Source: Marsupella aquatica
Taxonomy: Eukaryota; Marchantiophyta
DNA: 64,000 nt
Reading direction: 5' to 3'
Assembly: GCA_973895155.1 (NCBI GenBank)
Contig: OZ316891.1
Location: 19,654,001-19,718,000 of the forward strand
A program made the translations under genes and the position numbers. Below, in pieces: positions 26,185 through 37,216 of the stretch. The stretch's first letter is position 1. Every line of letters starts with the position of its first letter. Under the pieces are notes generated by a model, which saw only the letters and a list, made by a program, of their open reading frames with translations, was not told the DNA's origin and did not search any database.

Positions 26185-27440
26185 TTTGAGTCCAAATGGC
26201 CCTCAACCCATTTCTTAAACTTATAAGTACCAATTGGGTTGAGGGCCCTTGATCTCCTTGGTAATGAAAAAATCTACCAATGTTAGATTCATTCTCAATG
26301 TTATGATTTTTTTAAATGTCTCTGAGTGTTTAGCACAAAAGGTTCTTTGAGAGATGAGTGAGAAATGAGATCATGATTTTCTGAATTTCTGTTGGTTTTG
26401 AATGAGCATCACATTGGTACATTTTGCCAAGTACCAAGTAAATCATAAGTTAAATACCAATTTTTCTAGGTTTCCAATGAGCGTCAGATTGACAAATTTT
26501 GTCAAGTTCCAAATGAGTTTTTGAATTTCTCTGTCTTTCCAATGAGTGTGACAATAAGAAATTTTGATCATGAGTTCATGAATTCTTTTAGCTTTCCAAC
26601 ATTGAGTCCGACATTGACAAATTTCATGTCAAGTTTTGTCACGGTACTAAAGAGATCATGAGGTTTTCAATCTCTCTAGCTTTTTGACGTGCGACATTGG
26701 GAGTATTTGTCAAGAATTAGAGAGATCATGAGCATCCAAAATTTCTCTAGTTTTCCAATGAATCTAACATTGATAGATTTTGTCAAGTACTAAGGAGATG
26801 ATGAGTTTCTAATTTTGTTCTAGCTTTCCAATGAGTGTGACATTGAGAGATTTTATCAAGACAATACTAAAGAGGTCATGAGTTTCTAAATCTTGATGTT
26901 GAGCTTTCCAATGAATCTAACATTGACATATTTCATCAAGTACTAAGGAGATTGATTATTTTGTTTTACAATGTGAAGCCAAAGGGGTTCTAACTATGTA
27001 CATTTCTATCGATTGGTTTTTTCAAACTTGCAAACAATTAAAAAATATATAAGCATTTTGATGTAAAACACTGATATATCATTGACAAACATCAGAATGG
27101 TAATTTTATTTTACTAAATAACATCTCTTCCTTTGTATTCTGGTTTTTTTACGCTTAATATTTACAGCATGGCGCCCCATAATTTACACAAGTATAAACA
27201 CAAACATGACAAGGACCTTTTCATTTTCCAAAAAACCTGCTATGTCGTGTTTGTCACCATCTTTGCTGATGTGGCGCATCCTCGTGCCAGGGAATTTGCA
27301 AGGAGCCCCTCATGGGGGTCCATAAATATACATCTCTTCATAAAAGATTGGATAGAAATAAAAGTTTGACAGCGTGCTTGGATACTCATAAAAGCCTAGT
27401 GGACACAAATCAAACATAAAACTATACTCCCATACCACTA
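26185..27440 (+). repeat. Repeat family copy 1 with ~75-bp internal array
   Basis: It opens with a 13-bp inverted repeat, ggccctcaaccca at 26198-26210 and its reverse complement at 26235-26247. From about 26270 to 26960 a roughly 65-80-bp unit repeats many times, with consensus phrases 'tttccaatgagtgtgacatt', 'gattttatcaagtactaa' and 'gagatcatgagtttct'. The 3' part (27245-27330) contains a frame encoding AREFARSPSWGS that recurs at 28896-29040 and 49630-49730. A second large copy lies inverted at 49600-50830. No TSD or coding domain was identified, so the class is unknown. Confidence 0.75.
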
Positions 27441-27880
27441 TTCTCACTTTTTCAGAATACTCGGGAGGATACTTTGCTCCTGTTTTGTTACAATATATGC
27501 TTTGAGTGCATCATAAAATTGGTCATTTTGATATTTACTTAATGTAGAATAGATTAGTGCAAGTTTCTACATCTTTTTGATGTCTCTTCCATGACCCCCA
27601 TGAATAATGTGTAAGAAACAGTCTGCTCCAAACTAGACATCAACGCGAAACATGAGAGAACTCAATCCCACACTACACCAACAAGACACCACGATAGAGA
27701 AATTCCTGAAGTATCCATAGCTCATTAGAAAATACATGTGAAGAATGAGGGAGAGAATGTTCTCCTTCCAACCTATACCCCCCAAGGGGACAGAGATATG
27801 TGAGCCTAAACTAACTGGATCTTATCCTAATGTAATCTTGGGTAATTAACCATAGTAAGCCCAAATTAACTAGTAACCGG
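27370..27880. repeat. Direct repeat of the 24650-25120 block
   Basis: 'ctcataaaagcctagtggacacaaa' near 27384 and the stretch 27640-27870 ('caccacgatagagaaa', 'agtatccatagctcatta', 'ctggatcttatcctaatgta') match 24655-24690 and 24950-25110 in the same order and orientation with similar spacing. The two blocks flank the array at 26185-26960. They could be old LTR-like ends or a segmental duplication. Confidence 0.6.
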
Positions 27881-28136
27881 GAACTCAAGCCAATTCCTAA
27901 CATAATGTTCACCTAAAATATTGGATATACCCCTCCATCATAATGACATTAAAGATATATACTCTAATGTAAAACAGATCTCGTTATCCAAAACACTTGT
28001 CATTATGATATATATATATATATACTAACAATTTGGATATCATATGGATATGCAAACCACTCTAGTGATGTATGTCCATCCAAGTCTCCATAACCAACTG
28101 TCTATGAGGGCTCTTCTTCCCTCGTTTCTTTTCTTT

Positions 28137-28581
28137 CCAAATGAAACCTCCCCAAGATAATGACCAAATTGAGTTGTTTTGTATGTATGCAAAACTCTTG
28201 TGAAGGTGCTTCAGGGTTCTTTCATTGGCTGCAAAAATTATGGGACAGCTAGGCCAAGGGCGAGCTCGAGATATAGAATGAGCTTTCTGATATGTTGGTT
28301 GTCCTTTCTCTTTCTCTGCCTACACTAGCTGGAAAAGACTCCCAGGCTTTTCTGCCCTCTTTTCTTTCTTCCAAATGAAACCTCCCCAAGATAATGACCA
28401 AATTGAGTTGTTTTGTATGTATGCAATACTCTTGTGAAGGCACTTTAGGGTTCTTTCATTGGCTACAAAAATTATGGGACAGCTAGGCTAAGGGCAAGCT
28501 CGAGGGGTAGAATGAGCTTTACTTTTCTTCTGAGATGTTGGTTGTCCTTTCTCTGCCTATACTAGCTGGAAAAGACTCCCA
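28137..28581. repeat. ~234-bp tandem duplication
   Basis: Copy 1 begins at 28137 and copy 2 at 28371, both with 'ccaaatgaaacctccccaag'. They stay highly similar through 'aattatgggacagctaggc' and end near 'agctggaaaagactccca'. A small indel block separates the copies near 28280 and 28520. It is non-coding as far as I can see. Confidence 0.9.
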
Positions 28582-28879
28582 AATGAACCAGAACAATTGA
28601 CAAACAACTTGACAGACCATTGCAACCTTGCTGGATGACCCCTTGACTCTAAGTTTATTCAAACTCAATTACACGTCTATTGTAGTTTAACTATTTCATG
28701 TTAGAAGCTTGGCGAGTGTAGCTACAAAAAATAGTAGGAATGACTTATTGTCCCAAATGCCTATTTGTGTTGTTTCAATAATAGTAATTAAAATAAGGGG
28801 GTTCTACATATCAAATAAGTAATTTTAAATTATTGATAAGGTTTAAAAAATAAAAAAAATTGAATTAGGTCAGGAGGGC

Positions 28880-29080
28880 AAGTGGTATCCCAGAAATTAC
28901 ATTGTGAGCAATCATTACGGACCCCCATGAGGGGTCCCTTGCAAATTCCCTAGCACAGGAGCACACCACATCAGCAGCACCCGCAACAAACAAGAATATT
29001 TGTATTTGTGAGTCCAATAACTGCCATCCATCATGTTTGTGACAGTTTTTGCGTAAAAACAATGCCGTCAAAAGAGGATG
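28880..29080 (-). repeat. Repeat family copy 3 (partial, AREFA..PSWGS segment)
   Basis: On the minus strand 'gctgatgtggtgtgctcctg' and 'agggaatttgcaagg.acccctcatgggggtcc' match copy 1 at 27265-27325. The corresponding frame reads ADVVCSCAREFARDPSWGS. The internal ~75-bp array of copies 1 and 2 is absent, so this is a fragment or a different end of the same element. Confidence 0.7.
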
Positions 29081-29906
29081 TAAGAAAATTAAAAATAGAA
29101 AGAATGAAATGACTAAAAGTTTCACTTATAAACTTTTTAGTTACAATTGTAATTTCAGCAAAAAATAAAAATTCATTCCAAAATTTTGATTGGAACACAT
29201 AATTCATTTCACCAAAAACAGATATGTAAGTGTTTACCAGTGGAAAATAAGTTGCATAACTACTTAATAATAACTACCTTGAGCTGTTGAGTCATACTAC
29301 CATAGCAGTAAGGTGCCATATTGTCATCCAATGCCCGGCAGACTTGCTACTCCTTGAGCTTTTGATGCCCCGTCTCAACAGATTGGTAAAATTCCATGCC
29401 TGTGCTCCATTTGCCAGCAATTAACTTTTTTTGTGATCATGTGTGCCCAGACGATCTAAGCCTTGTGTTGCCAATTTGAAAGATGCATTGACTTATAACT
29501 TTGTGAGTCAAGCTCAGCTGACGTTGTCGTGTTTACACAAAGATCGGTGAAAGGAGGACTCCTCTGTGCACGGGTCAGTCTTTGGAAATTCTGGTCTTGC
29601 TTTCCGCTTCTCAGTTTATCCTACTGTTCTAATCCATCCAAGGTCGTTATTGAATTCAGATCAAGCAGCGTAGAAGGATCCTCATTTCCCTAGTTTCACT
29701 CATCAGAGAATGAATGAATTGTACAGGTCTCCAGTCCCGGAGTCCATTGACAAAAGCGTTCCCTCCATAGGTGACATGGCCGTTATGAAAAAAAAATCTA
29801 CTATAGGTTTGGAGGATAAAATGGCCGTTTTCAATGCTGCATTGTATATCGTAGATGAATGGAATCACTATACTGATCAAATAGCGATGGGTTGATGAAC
29901 TTTCAG

Positions 29907-30062
29907 GTTAAGATTAGTGGCTATGCATTGATTGGAGGAGGGTGTGGCATAGAACATGTTGATGTCTCCGTGAATGGTGGTAAAACTTGGACTGATGCAA
30001 CTCAAGACAAAAACCATACAAGATTCAAATTCATCCAGAATCCAGCATGCTCAAGTGGATAG
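29907..30062 (+). pseudogene. Sulfite oxidase fragment (Mo-co dimerisation domain-like exon remnant)
   Basis: A 51-codon frame starts right after a 'tttcag' acceptor-like site. It reads VKISGYALIGGGCGIEHVDV, then SVNGGKTWTDAT, which resembles the start of the molybdenum-oxidoreductase dimerisation domain of plant sulfite oxidase (typically 'GYA.SGGGRGIERVDISLDGGK.W'). It stops at TAG 30060-30062 and the expected downstream W-rich part is not seen. Sulfite oxidase detoxifies sulfite in peroxisomes. With no catalytic or heme-like region nearby, I read this as a broken gene fragment. A distant intact gene split by very long introns cannot be excluded, but the in-frame stop argues against it. Confidence 0.6.
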
Positions 30063-31326
30063 CATCCAGGTGGTTGTACATCAAAACGTTGCACCTGGAT
30101 AAGTAGAAGGAACAACATTAATGATATAGAAAAATAATTTGGTTTATTATGGTATGAGGAATCAAGTGACCCAATGGGAGAGTCCACAGTATACTGCATG
30201 CTGTTGTTGTTTTCTTACACGGCTGTGCAATTCTAGTCAGGCCATTGTATGAAACTAACCCCAGAATTACCTTGGTCCTCCCCAGGCAGTTGCAAATACA
30301 CCTTCTTTATAGAAGATTTGAAACATCCCCAAGGATTTTGTAACTTGCATAATTAACCAATTATATCAGTACACCTCCAACCATAGGCACTCTCCTTCTC
30401 CAATTTATAGACCACTTTGTCCAATTGGCATCATGCATTTATTTTTGTTTGTCTTGTTGGGCATTGCATTATTTAGATATGATACAACTAATTAAACAAC
30501 TTTTGAAAACAGAACCTCTCTTTCCCTTAAAACTATCTAAAAGAATAGAGGTTTTAAGCTTTAAATATTAGAAGTTCAATACCTAATTTCATAGTTTACA
30601 TTTTTCTAAATCAAAGCAATAATTAAATCCCATATTTCTACTGTAGATTTATCGAGGATAACTAACATTTTGACATTCTTAGCTTTTCAAAAATTTAGCT
30701 AATGTCACAAAACAAAACCTATTTGGATAGCACAATGTTTTACAATTTTTGGCAGTCCACCACCCCAGTGAGATAGTAGCTTCTAATAATATCAGGTTTT
30801 ATGTAAAAGTAAATTAGAGACTAAATTTCCACATTAGAATCACAAGAGTAGTACTTTTCGGAGACAGACCGAAGAAATGGTGGTTTCACTCTGGCAATTG
30901 GCAGTATTTCTAGTATCCAAGTCCTTTTGGCTGAAATAATGCAAGCTTCAGAACCTTACAATGAGTCTGACAATGATCAAAATAATGAATAGCAAAGTTT
31001 GAGTGGGTGGTGGTTGCATGACATTCAAGCAACGTTCACTAACTGTAGAGAGAAGAGGGGCATTGGAGTTCTAAAATCTATATTTTCAAGAAGATTATCC
31101 TTGAGAGGAATTGAAATGGATATACGCACATAATATACCTATTGGGAAATTCACGCAGTGGTGCATCAGGGACACACCTTTCCAAGTCAAACTATATAGC
31201 TTCAAAAAACTGGGATTTGATATTTGGGTGGCAAAAATAAATTGTGTTATTTTCGGAATTGAAAGCTTTTGGTACTTCTCTCTACTTTTCTTGCAAAGTT
31301 TTAGTTTTTTCTGAAAGTTTAGATTG

Positions 31327-31383
31327 AAAAAATCTATCCCTGCACCACTCATGCCTGGTTGAGATTTCAGGGATAGATTTTTT
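31327..31383. repeat. Perfect 16-bp inverted repeat (hairpin)
   Basis: Arms aaaaaatctatccctg (31327-31342) and cagggatagatttttt (31368-31383) are exact reverse complements with a 25-base loop. The core 'ggatagattt' also appears near 31424 and in the tandem repeat at 63679, suggesting a shared short repeat. Confidence 0.85.
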
Positions 31384-32934
31384 TTCTATCTAAACTTGCA
31401 CAAAAAGTCCACGGCCTTTAAGGATAGATTTAGTCTCTTTCAAAGGACTCAATCAAATCAACTAAAGACCTAAGGTATAAGACAAACAATTTTGTACAAA
31501 AATGCACCTCTGATCTAAATTCTTTCTATCAAATGGATGGAGAAACCATGTCACACAAGTAGTTTAAAATCGCACATGGAACGTTCCCCACAAATATGTA
31601 GTGGCAAATTGATTTCCTTGCACGCTTACATAACCAAGCTTCCACTCACTACTGCATTTCTTATTCTTAAGCTAGGATTGGGATGGCCAATTTAATCCAA
31701 GAGGATCCAAGCAGCTGAACAAGGAGATGACTTTCTCTAACTGTGACAAGAGAATGACTTGATCAGACACGCATTCCTTGGATCAACAAGGGGTCCACGG
31801 ATTAATTATAGCTAAAATCTCAGAAGATGACATAAACATTATACTTTCCCTAGGTTTTGAAAAACTCCCACCATGTGAGGAGGTTGAAAATCTTGGACAC
31901 ACTAAGGAACTACTTTCTCCTTATAATGACGAACTACGTTCTGCTTATGAGGAGGAATCTCAATGATATGAAACAACAAATCTGCAGCAGATACTCAAAG
32001 CCAAAGTATTGCCCATGTATGTTTTACAGAGCATAAATTGTCACTTCAATTTTATTTTTCATTTGCTTGCAGTTTCCAATGATACAAAGACTGGTTGCTT
32101 TGTACTTTGTGCTCCATGGTTCACAGTTAAGTTGAAACAGTTGCGGTAGGAATAAGGTTTATGCAAAAGGCAACAAGTAATTTGGGTTATAACCAGAAAT
32201 TGAAGCCAGGATGGACCTGCGCATCTGCCAAAATACTTGGAGAGACTTCTGCAACAAAGATGGACTGCAATGAAACACTCGTTTTTGCTTGTATCGGACT
32301 TTCATTGCACCCACAAGTGAATTGTGGCAAGAAATTAAACAGACATCTTTGGAAGTTCGCAGGTCTCTCAATTTCAATGAAGTTCGATGATGTTAAGCTC
32401 ATGGAAAAGAACTTTCCAAGCCGTTTGCGAACAAACCCAGGAAAATCAGATTCTATTTCGCATTGACGGAGATACTGAATGCCAAAGTCACCTTCTCAAA
32501 GACTTTCGGAAATGCGGAGTATGGGAAGTAAGAAACAGGCGTTATTACTATACATGCCATCTCAACACAATCCGCACTTTCGCATCCTTCATTGGGAAAG
32601 GAAAAAAACGCAAATATTTTGCTCGAAATATGTGGACATCAATCTTTAGGTATCATCAGCTTACAAATCTTGGTAAGTCTTTGGAAAAGCTGCGAAGACT
32701 TTGCTGGGAAGCAGGTGGACATCATTCATTTGATATAAGATTAGAGGTCTTGGTCAGTCTATCTAATAACTTTATGACAGACATAAATGCAGCATGTCAA
32801 GATAGAACTTTCCTTGTAATGGTGAACACCGGCAATTGAGTTGGTCAGTTTGAGGGTCAGTATCATTTTGTTACAGATACACTTCCATGTGCGGCCATAC
32901 ATACATATAGCTTTGACAGAGCACTTTATTGACC

Positions 32935-32940
32935 CAAGTG
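32935..32940 (-). terminator. Candidate polyadenylation signal for the Mpv17-like gene
   Basis: 'tttatt' on the plus strand reads AATAAA on the minus strand, about 330 bases downstream of the stop codon at 33268-33270. Position fits a plant 3' UTR; there is no other support. Confidence 0.35.
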
Positions 32941-33267
32941 AGTGACAGCCTTTTGCAAAGCTAGTTACAAAACTTGCTGAGATATGAAAGAGAATGTAGG
33001 AGCTAAAGTACAGTATAGGCAGGGTGTGCGAAGACATTCACCCATGAACTCGACCAAAATTGAAGAATAATTCATCCCACGTACAGAAAGGGCAATCCAT
33101 AGTCCACTAGGGGTGACGGCTTAGGTGTCAGCATCTCAAACGGCAGAGAGCAAGACACGTCCTATAATCCCACACTCAAAGTTTTTCCTGGACTATTGCA
33201 TGTCGAATTGTGATTGCTTTAAATGAGAGGAGACCGCAAATGAGAAGCTAACGATATCCTGGATTTT

Positions 33268-36200
33268 TCAAGATGCTTTGGCCTCAGAAATCAGGCTTTG
33301 AGGTGTGGCCACTTCTAAATGGCTTTTCCAGGACAGATACGCATTCCAGAAGAGGGCAGTGAAATTTGCAAAAGCCACCTGCACGTTGCATCAGTATAGC
33401 AAATCAAACAAAGCCACGGCCTGTCACTTCCAGCCAAAATGACAAAATCATTCACCATTTGAACGAAGCCGAACAAAAAGCTTCAGTCATACAGATTTCA
33501 AATGCTAGAAAAAATCAAGTTCTCAGTCCACAAAGCCGAACTACCAGGAGTGGAGACAAGAAAATTGGCCTTTGCAAGCAAATGTCGCCTTCCATTAGAA
33601 GACAGTCTGGGGAATACAACTACTTGATTGGCACAGCAAGGCAGACAAGAGGGGACTTAGAATTGTCCCGGCAGCAAAATTTGAATGACTTGCCTGTAAT
33701 TTTAGCGGCACCAACCAGAAATTGATGATTTGAGCAGGAATCCAAATTTGCCAATTCACCAGTACAGCAGACCACCAGTCCTGTACCACCAATCGTGGCA
33801 TATATATACAAATAATTAACATTTCCCCCGTGGCAAGCTATCTCTAGCAAGAAATGAATGAAATTGACTCATGTAAATAGAATTGTCAGGAACATGTAGT
33901 GGTCGTCAGATACATCCTAAAATATGTCCTATAGAAAAACTCACTCGAGAGGTACAGATATACAACCTGTTTCAGCTTAGCGGTGATCTGCTTAGGATTT
34001 CCTTCCAATGTCATCAAGCAACTGATAAACGTTGCGATAAAGGTTGGGGAAAAGAGGAACTGACACAAACAAGAAACCACCAAGAATTTGAAGATTCAGT
34101 CCTTGAAGCATTAACAAGCCAGCATTAAGACACTTTCTTTTGAGACAATTGGAGCGGCTTAGGACTGTTTTATCTCCTCTTGCATCTGAGAGGTCAACTA
34201 GAGGGCTGTACAAAAGCAATAGTACCTGATCGAGGACCAGTCGAATGCCAACCCCAGCAGGCCCACCAACTGTTACCAGTTTGCTTAGAGTAGAATACCT
34301 AATCAGAAGTCACATTTGCAACACACTTAAAACAGAATCATTAAGACATCACGAAAGTCAACTCTTACAAGAATCCAACTATACTAGACTATGTATGTGC
34401 CAAAATAAAGAAAAGAAATTCTGGTATCAGAGTGACAAAAGTTGGAGGGTTTTCAACGCACCAGAAATGTAAAGTGGGCCCAACCAATCCAAACCCTAAA
34501 AATGTCATGGCAGCAACGCGCTTTCCATCCAGGTTTTCAGCTTTCTCCAAATAAAACTGCACGCACATGGACAAGGCTTGGCCATGAGCAATACAAGACG
34601 CGGACCATATTTTTAACAGGAAATCTAATGAACGTTTCTAAAGGATTGTCATAGAATGAATATTATCGTGCAACTGTTGCTCCCAGGGTGGAGGGGGACA
34701 GGGACTAAAAGCTGCTTGCCTATCCATTCCCCATTCCCTCTGTTTCCTGAAGGTTCAGTGCATCTCATATTCGGCGATTCACTGTACCATAAATTGAAGT
34801 CAAATTGACGATGGGCTGGACCAGCTGAAGGGCAACCATGATCTCCACAGAGCCAAAATATTGACTCGCCTTCCAGACCCCGCCAGAAGAATCGCCTAGT
34901 GAAGTCAACTACGGACAATTGCAAGGGCAGAGAGAGAAAGAGGAGGAACTCACTTGGCAAAAGACATCTCCAATGAAAGTGAGGATAGCTGACGTCATGG
35001 ACTTTGTGAGAATTGGGTTTGTGTCGAGTAATCCGAGGTACCTGCCAATATGAGATTGCAGAATAAATATACTAACACTGCTTAAACCTCGCATGACAAG
35101 GGAACCGTTCTAGTAGTCCAATTTTCGGCAGCACAGGATGGCAGACTTATATACAGAGATTACCATTTTTTAGCAACTGAATTGACTGTACAATTCAAGC
35201 GTTTTGTTTTGGCCTTTTTTCATTTCAATTTCCCTCTGGAGGTTGGAGATTGCGCAAGCTGAACGTCTGTAAAGATCCAGAGACATAAATTTGACCAACT
35301 CCAGGGACGAGAGAACGAATGAAGGTTGGGCGACCCAATCTAGATGAGGGCATTGGTGAAGGACTTTTCAATAGGCTGGCTAGCTGGACAGGTGAAGAAT
35401 TGAACTGATGAATGATTGAATCAATCAAAGGATTAGCAGTGACTAAATTTAGCGATTGTATGCATGGATGGAGGGTTGGATGGGTGGACGGATGAAAGAA
35501 TTAGTGTATGAATGGATGGAGGGACGAAAGAAAGAATGTGTAGATGAATGAATGAATGAAAGAATAAAATGTATGAAACGAGGTTTTGAATTCAGGGGGG
35601 AATCCGGTGCCTCGTTAAACAGATGAACGTAATCTATTGACTACAAAAGAACCAAAGGATCAGACTACCCTGCCGGTCTGATCACTTCGTGATCGGAAGT
35701 GCACCTCTAACCAACAGTATGGGCTTAGGCAACTCCGGGGCTCCAAGGAGCACGGACAGCGAAGAAACCATGCTGCAGATGCTCAAGCCAAGCCAGCTCA
35801 AGAGAGCAATTACACTACAGCTAAAATTCGTCCATAGACATTGGATGCGGACTACAGAGAGGAACCGTTACCAAGCCCAGATTCGCCATCTCCCTTGGTC
35901 TCCCGCTCCACTACTACTGCTTCCTCCACCATTTCCATTTCCACCTCCTCGTCCTCCTCCTCCACTACCCCGGTTCCCAATCCCGCTCCCATTTCCGCCG
36001 CCACTCTCAGCGGACGCATAGCGACGAGACAAAACACCGCGCGCCTGGAAAGCAAGCAAAGAAGAGGTCGAATTGTGCGACTCCCTGCTCCCAAACTGCC
36101 CACTAGTGCAGCCAACGAAGGCAGAGGAAGCAGAGGCCGGGTTGCTACGGCCGCGTAGAATCGGTGCCGCAACATTCGCAGGCGCGATGGAGATCCGCTG

Positions 36201-36359
36201 TGCAGGTTTCCATCCTCCACTACTGGTGTGCGAGGCGATGGAGCTCAGCCGGTAAGAGAAAGATTTGGCAGAAGCTGAAGCAGTGCTGTTGGTGGTGGGC
36301 AAGAGGTGCCGTCCAAGCAGTAAGCGCCCGGATTGCCCTCGCAACATGTTGCACGTCAT
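33268..36359 (-). CDS. Mpv17/PMP22-family membrane protein with long targeting extension
   Basis: Mpv17/PMP22 proteins are small four-helix proteins of inner mitochondrial or peroxisomal membranes, linked to channel activity. Exons: 35872-36359, 34954-35041, 34462-34556, 34226-34298, 33967-34059, 33694-33780, 33268-33378. They sum to 1035 nt, or 344 residues. The first 162 residues are Ser/Ala/Arg-rich. A motif RGVLSRRYAS near residue 110 resembles a mitochondrial presequence cleavage region, and a Gly/Ser-rich linker follows. The family domain then runs from WAWYLGLLDTNPILTKSMTS through FLGFGLVGPTLHFWYSTLSK and DQFLFSPTF. The family signature region NWQIWIPAQIINFWLVPLKL is followed by WNAYLSWKSH near the end. 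Intron 6 begins with GC (acag/gcaagt) instead of GT. Start choice: ATG at 36359, with another in-frame ATG four codons later. It is divergent from the PPR gene. Confidence 0.93.
35455..35575. repeat. (GGATGAAT)-like simple repeat
   Basis: Degenerate runs of 'ggatggagg', 'gatgaatgaatgaatgaaagaat' and relatives, inside intron 1 of the Mpv17-like gene (35042-35871). Confidence 0.85.
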
Positions 36360-37216
36360 TGAGAGGGGGGGGGGGGGGAGGATGATTGACTGGCTGTATA
36401 GTACACTACTACCACTGAGACAGTTCTGTCATTCCTTCATTCACGAGACTGATTAGAAAACGCTTCACGGAACACCAACAATCGTCCTCCGAACAGCTTC
36501 TCCAAAACCGGTCTTCCACGTCGTCTGGAACCCACTCTTGTCTAGGGTTTATGGTTTTTCAGGGGTTTTATGCTTTTCCAAGCCATGCAACACCGCAAAA
36601 GAGAATAAATGCACCGAATCACAAGACGAGGCCCACAAGTGCAAAAACCCAAATAAAGGGAGGACAGGATTTATGTTCAATCCTATTCAATTCAACTCAA
36701 TGCCTGAGCATCCAGGGAATGTAGGGTTTAAGGTTTACCAGGTATATGTATATTCAGGTTTCATTGGGAATAACAATGAACCCCAAAGAACCTGCTCGAC
36801 CACAGTTGTCATGAAAAGTCAGTGTTCATGGCGTCCGTTGCTAAAGTACATATAGCAAACAATTCATGTTTATTGTCGTAAACGATGGCTATTCAAACCT
36901 GGCACAATTTTCATAAGGTTAACAGATGTAGCAAAGAGTGGGTATCACTGGAGGACCAATTGTAATAATTCTGATCTTATCACTGGCAAATTTTTGGAAA
37001 GGCTAACTGAAAATAAATGCTGATAAACCCTACGTAACGTTTCAAAATCGTGCCAGGTAATGCTTCCAATTAACCTTTTTATTAATTTCAATTACCAGCT
37101 ACGTTAATTTTTGCGCTTTCTGTGCGGACTACTCAAGTGTATGCCATCATTTTCTTTGCGCTACAGACTAGATTTCAGTGGTGCTACGAATGTGAGCAAG
37201 CTGGGCGGTGGGAGAT
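36360..37216. promoter_or_regulatory. Bidirectional upstream region between the Mpv17-like and PPR genes
   Basis: 857 bases separate the two divergent start codons. It contains a run of 14 Gs at 36366-36379, immediately upstream of the Mpv17 ATG, and AT-rich sequence further right. I cannot place TATA boxes or transcription starts with confidence. The two promoters must lie here or in 5' UTR introns. Confidence 0.5.

Larger units (their letters stand above)
30063..33267. other. AT-rich intergenic DNA with one hairpin
   Basis: Nothing recognisable is encoded. Frames on the plus strand near 31778-31966 and 32161-32839 are open for 60-150 codons but show no domain or splice context that I recognise. 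The stretch just left of 33268 should hold the 3' UTR of the minus-strand Mpv17-like gene. Confidence 0.45.

Noticed and set aside
31778-32839. Series of 60-150-codon plus-strand frames
   Set aside because: No domain, no consistent splice joins, AT-rich intergenic composition.
35841-36158. Pro/Ser-rich plus-strand frames
   Set aside because: Antisense of the first exon of the Mpv17-like gene.
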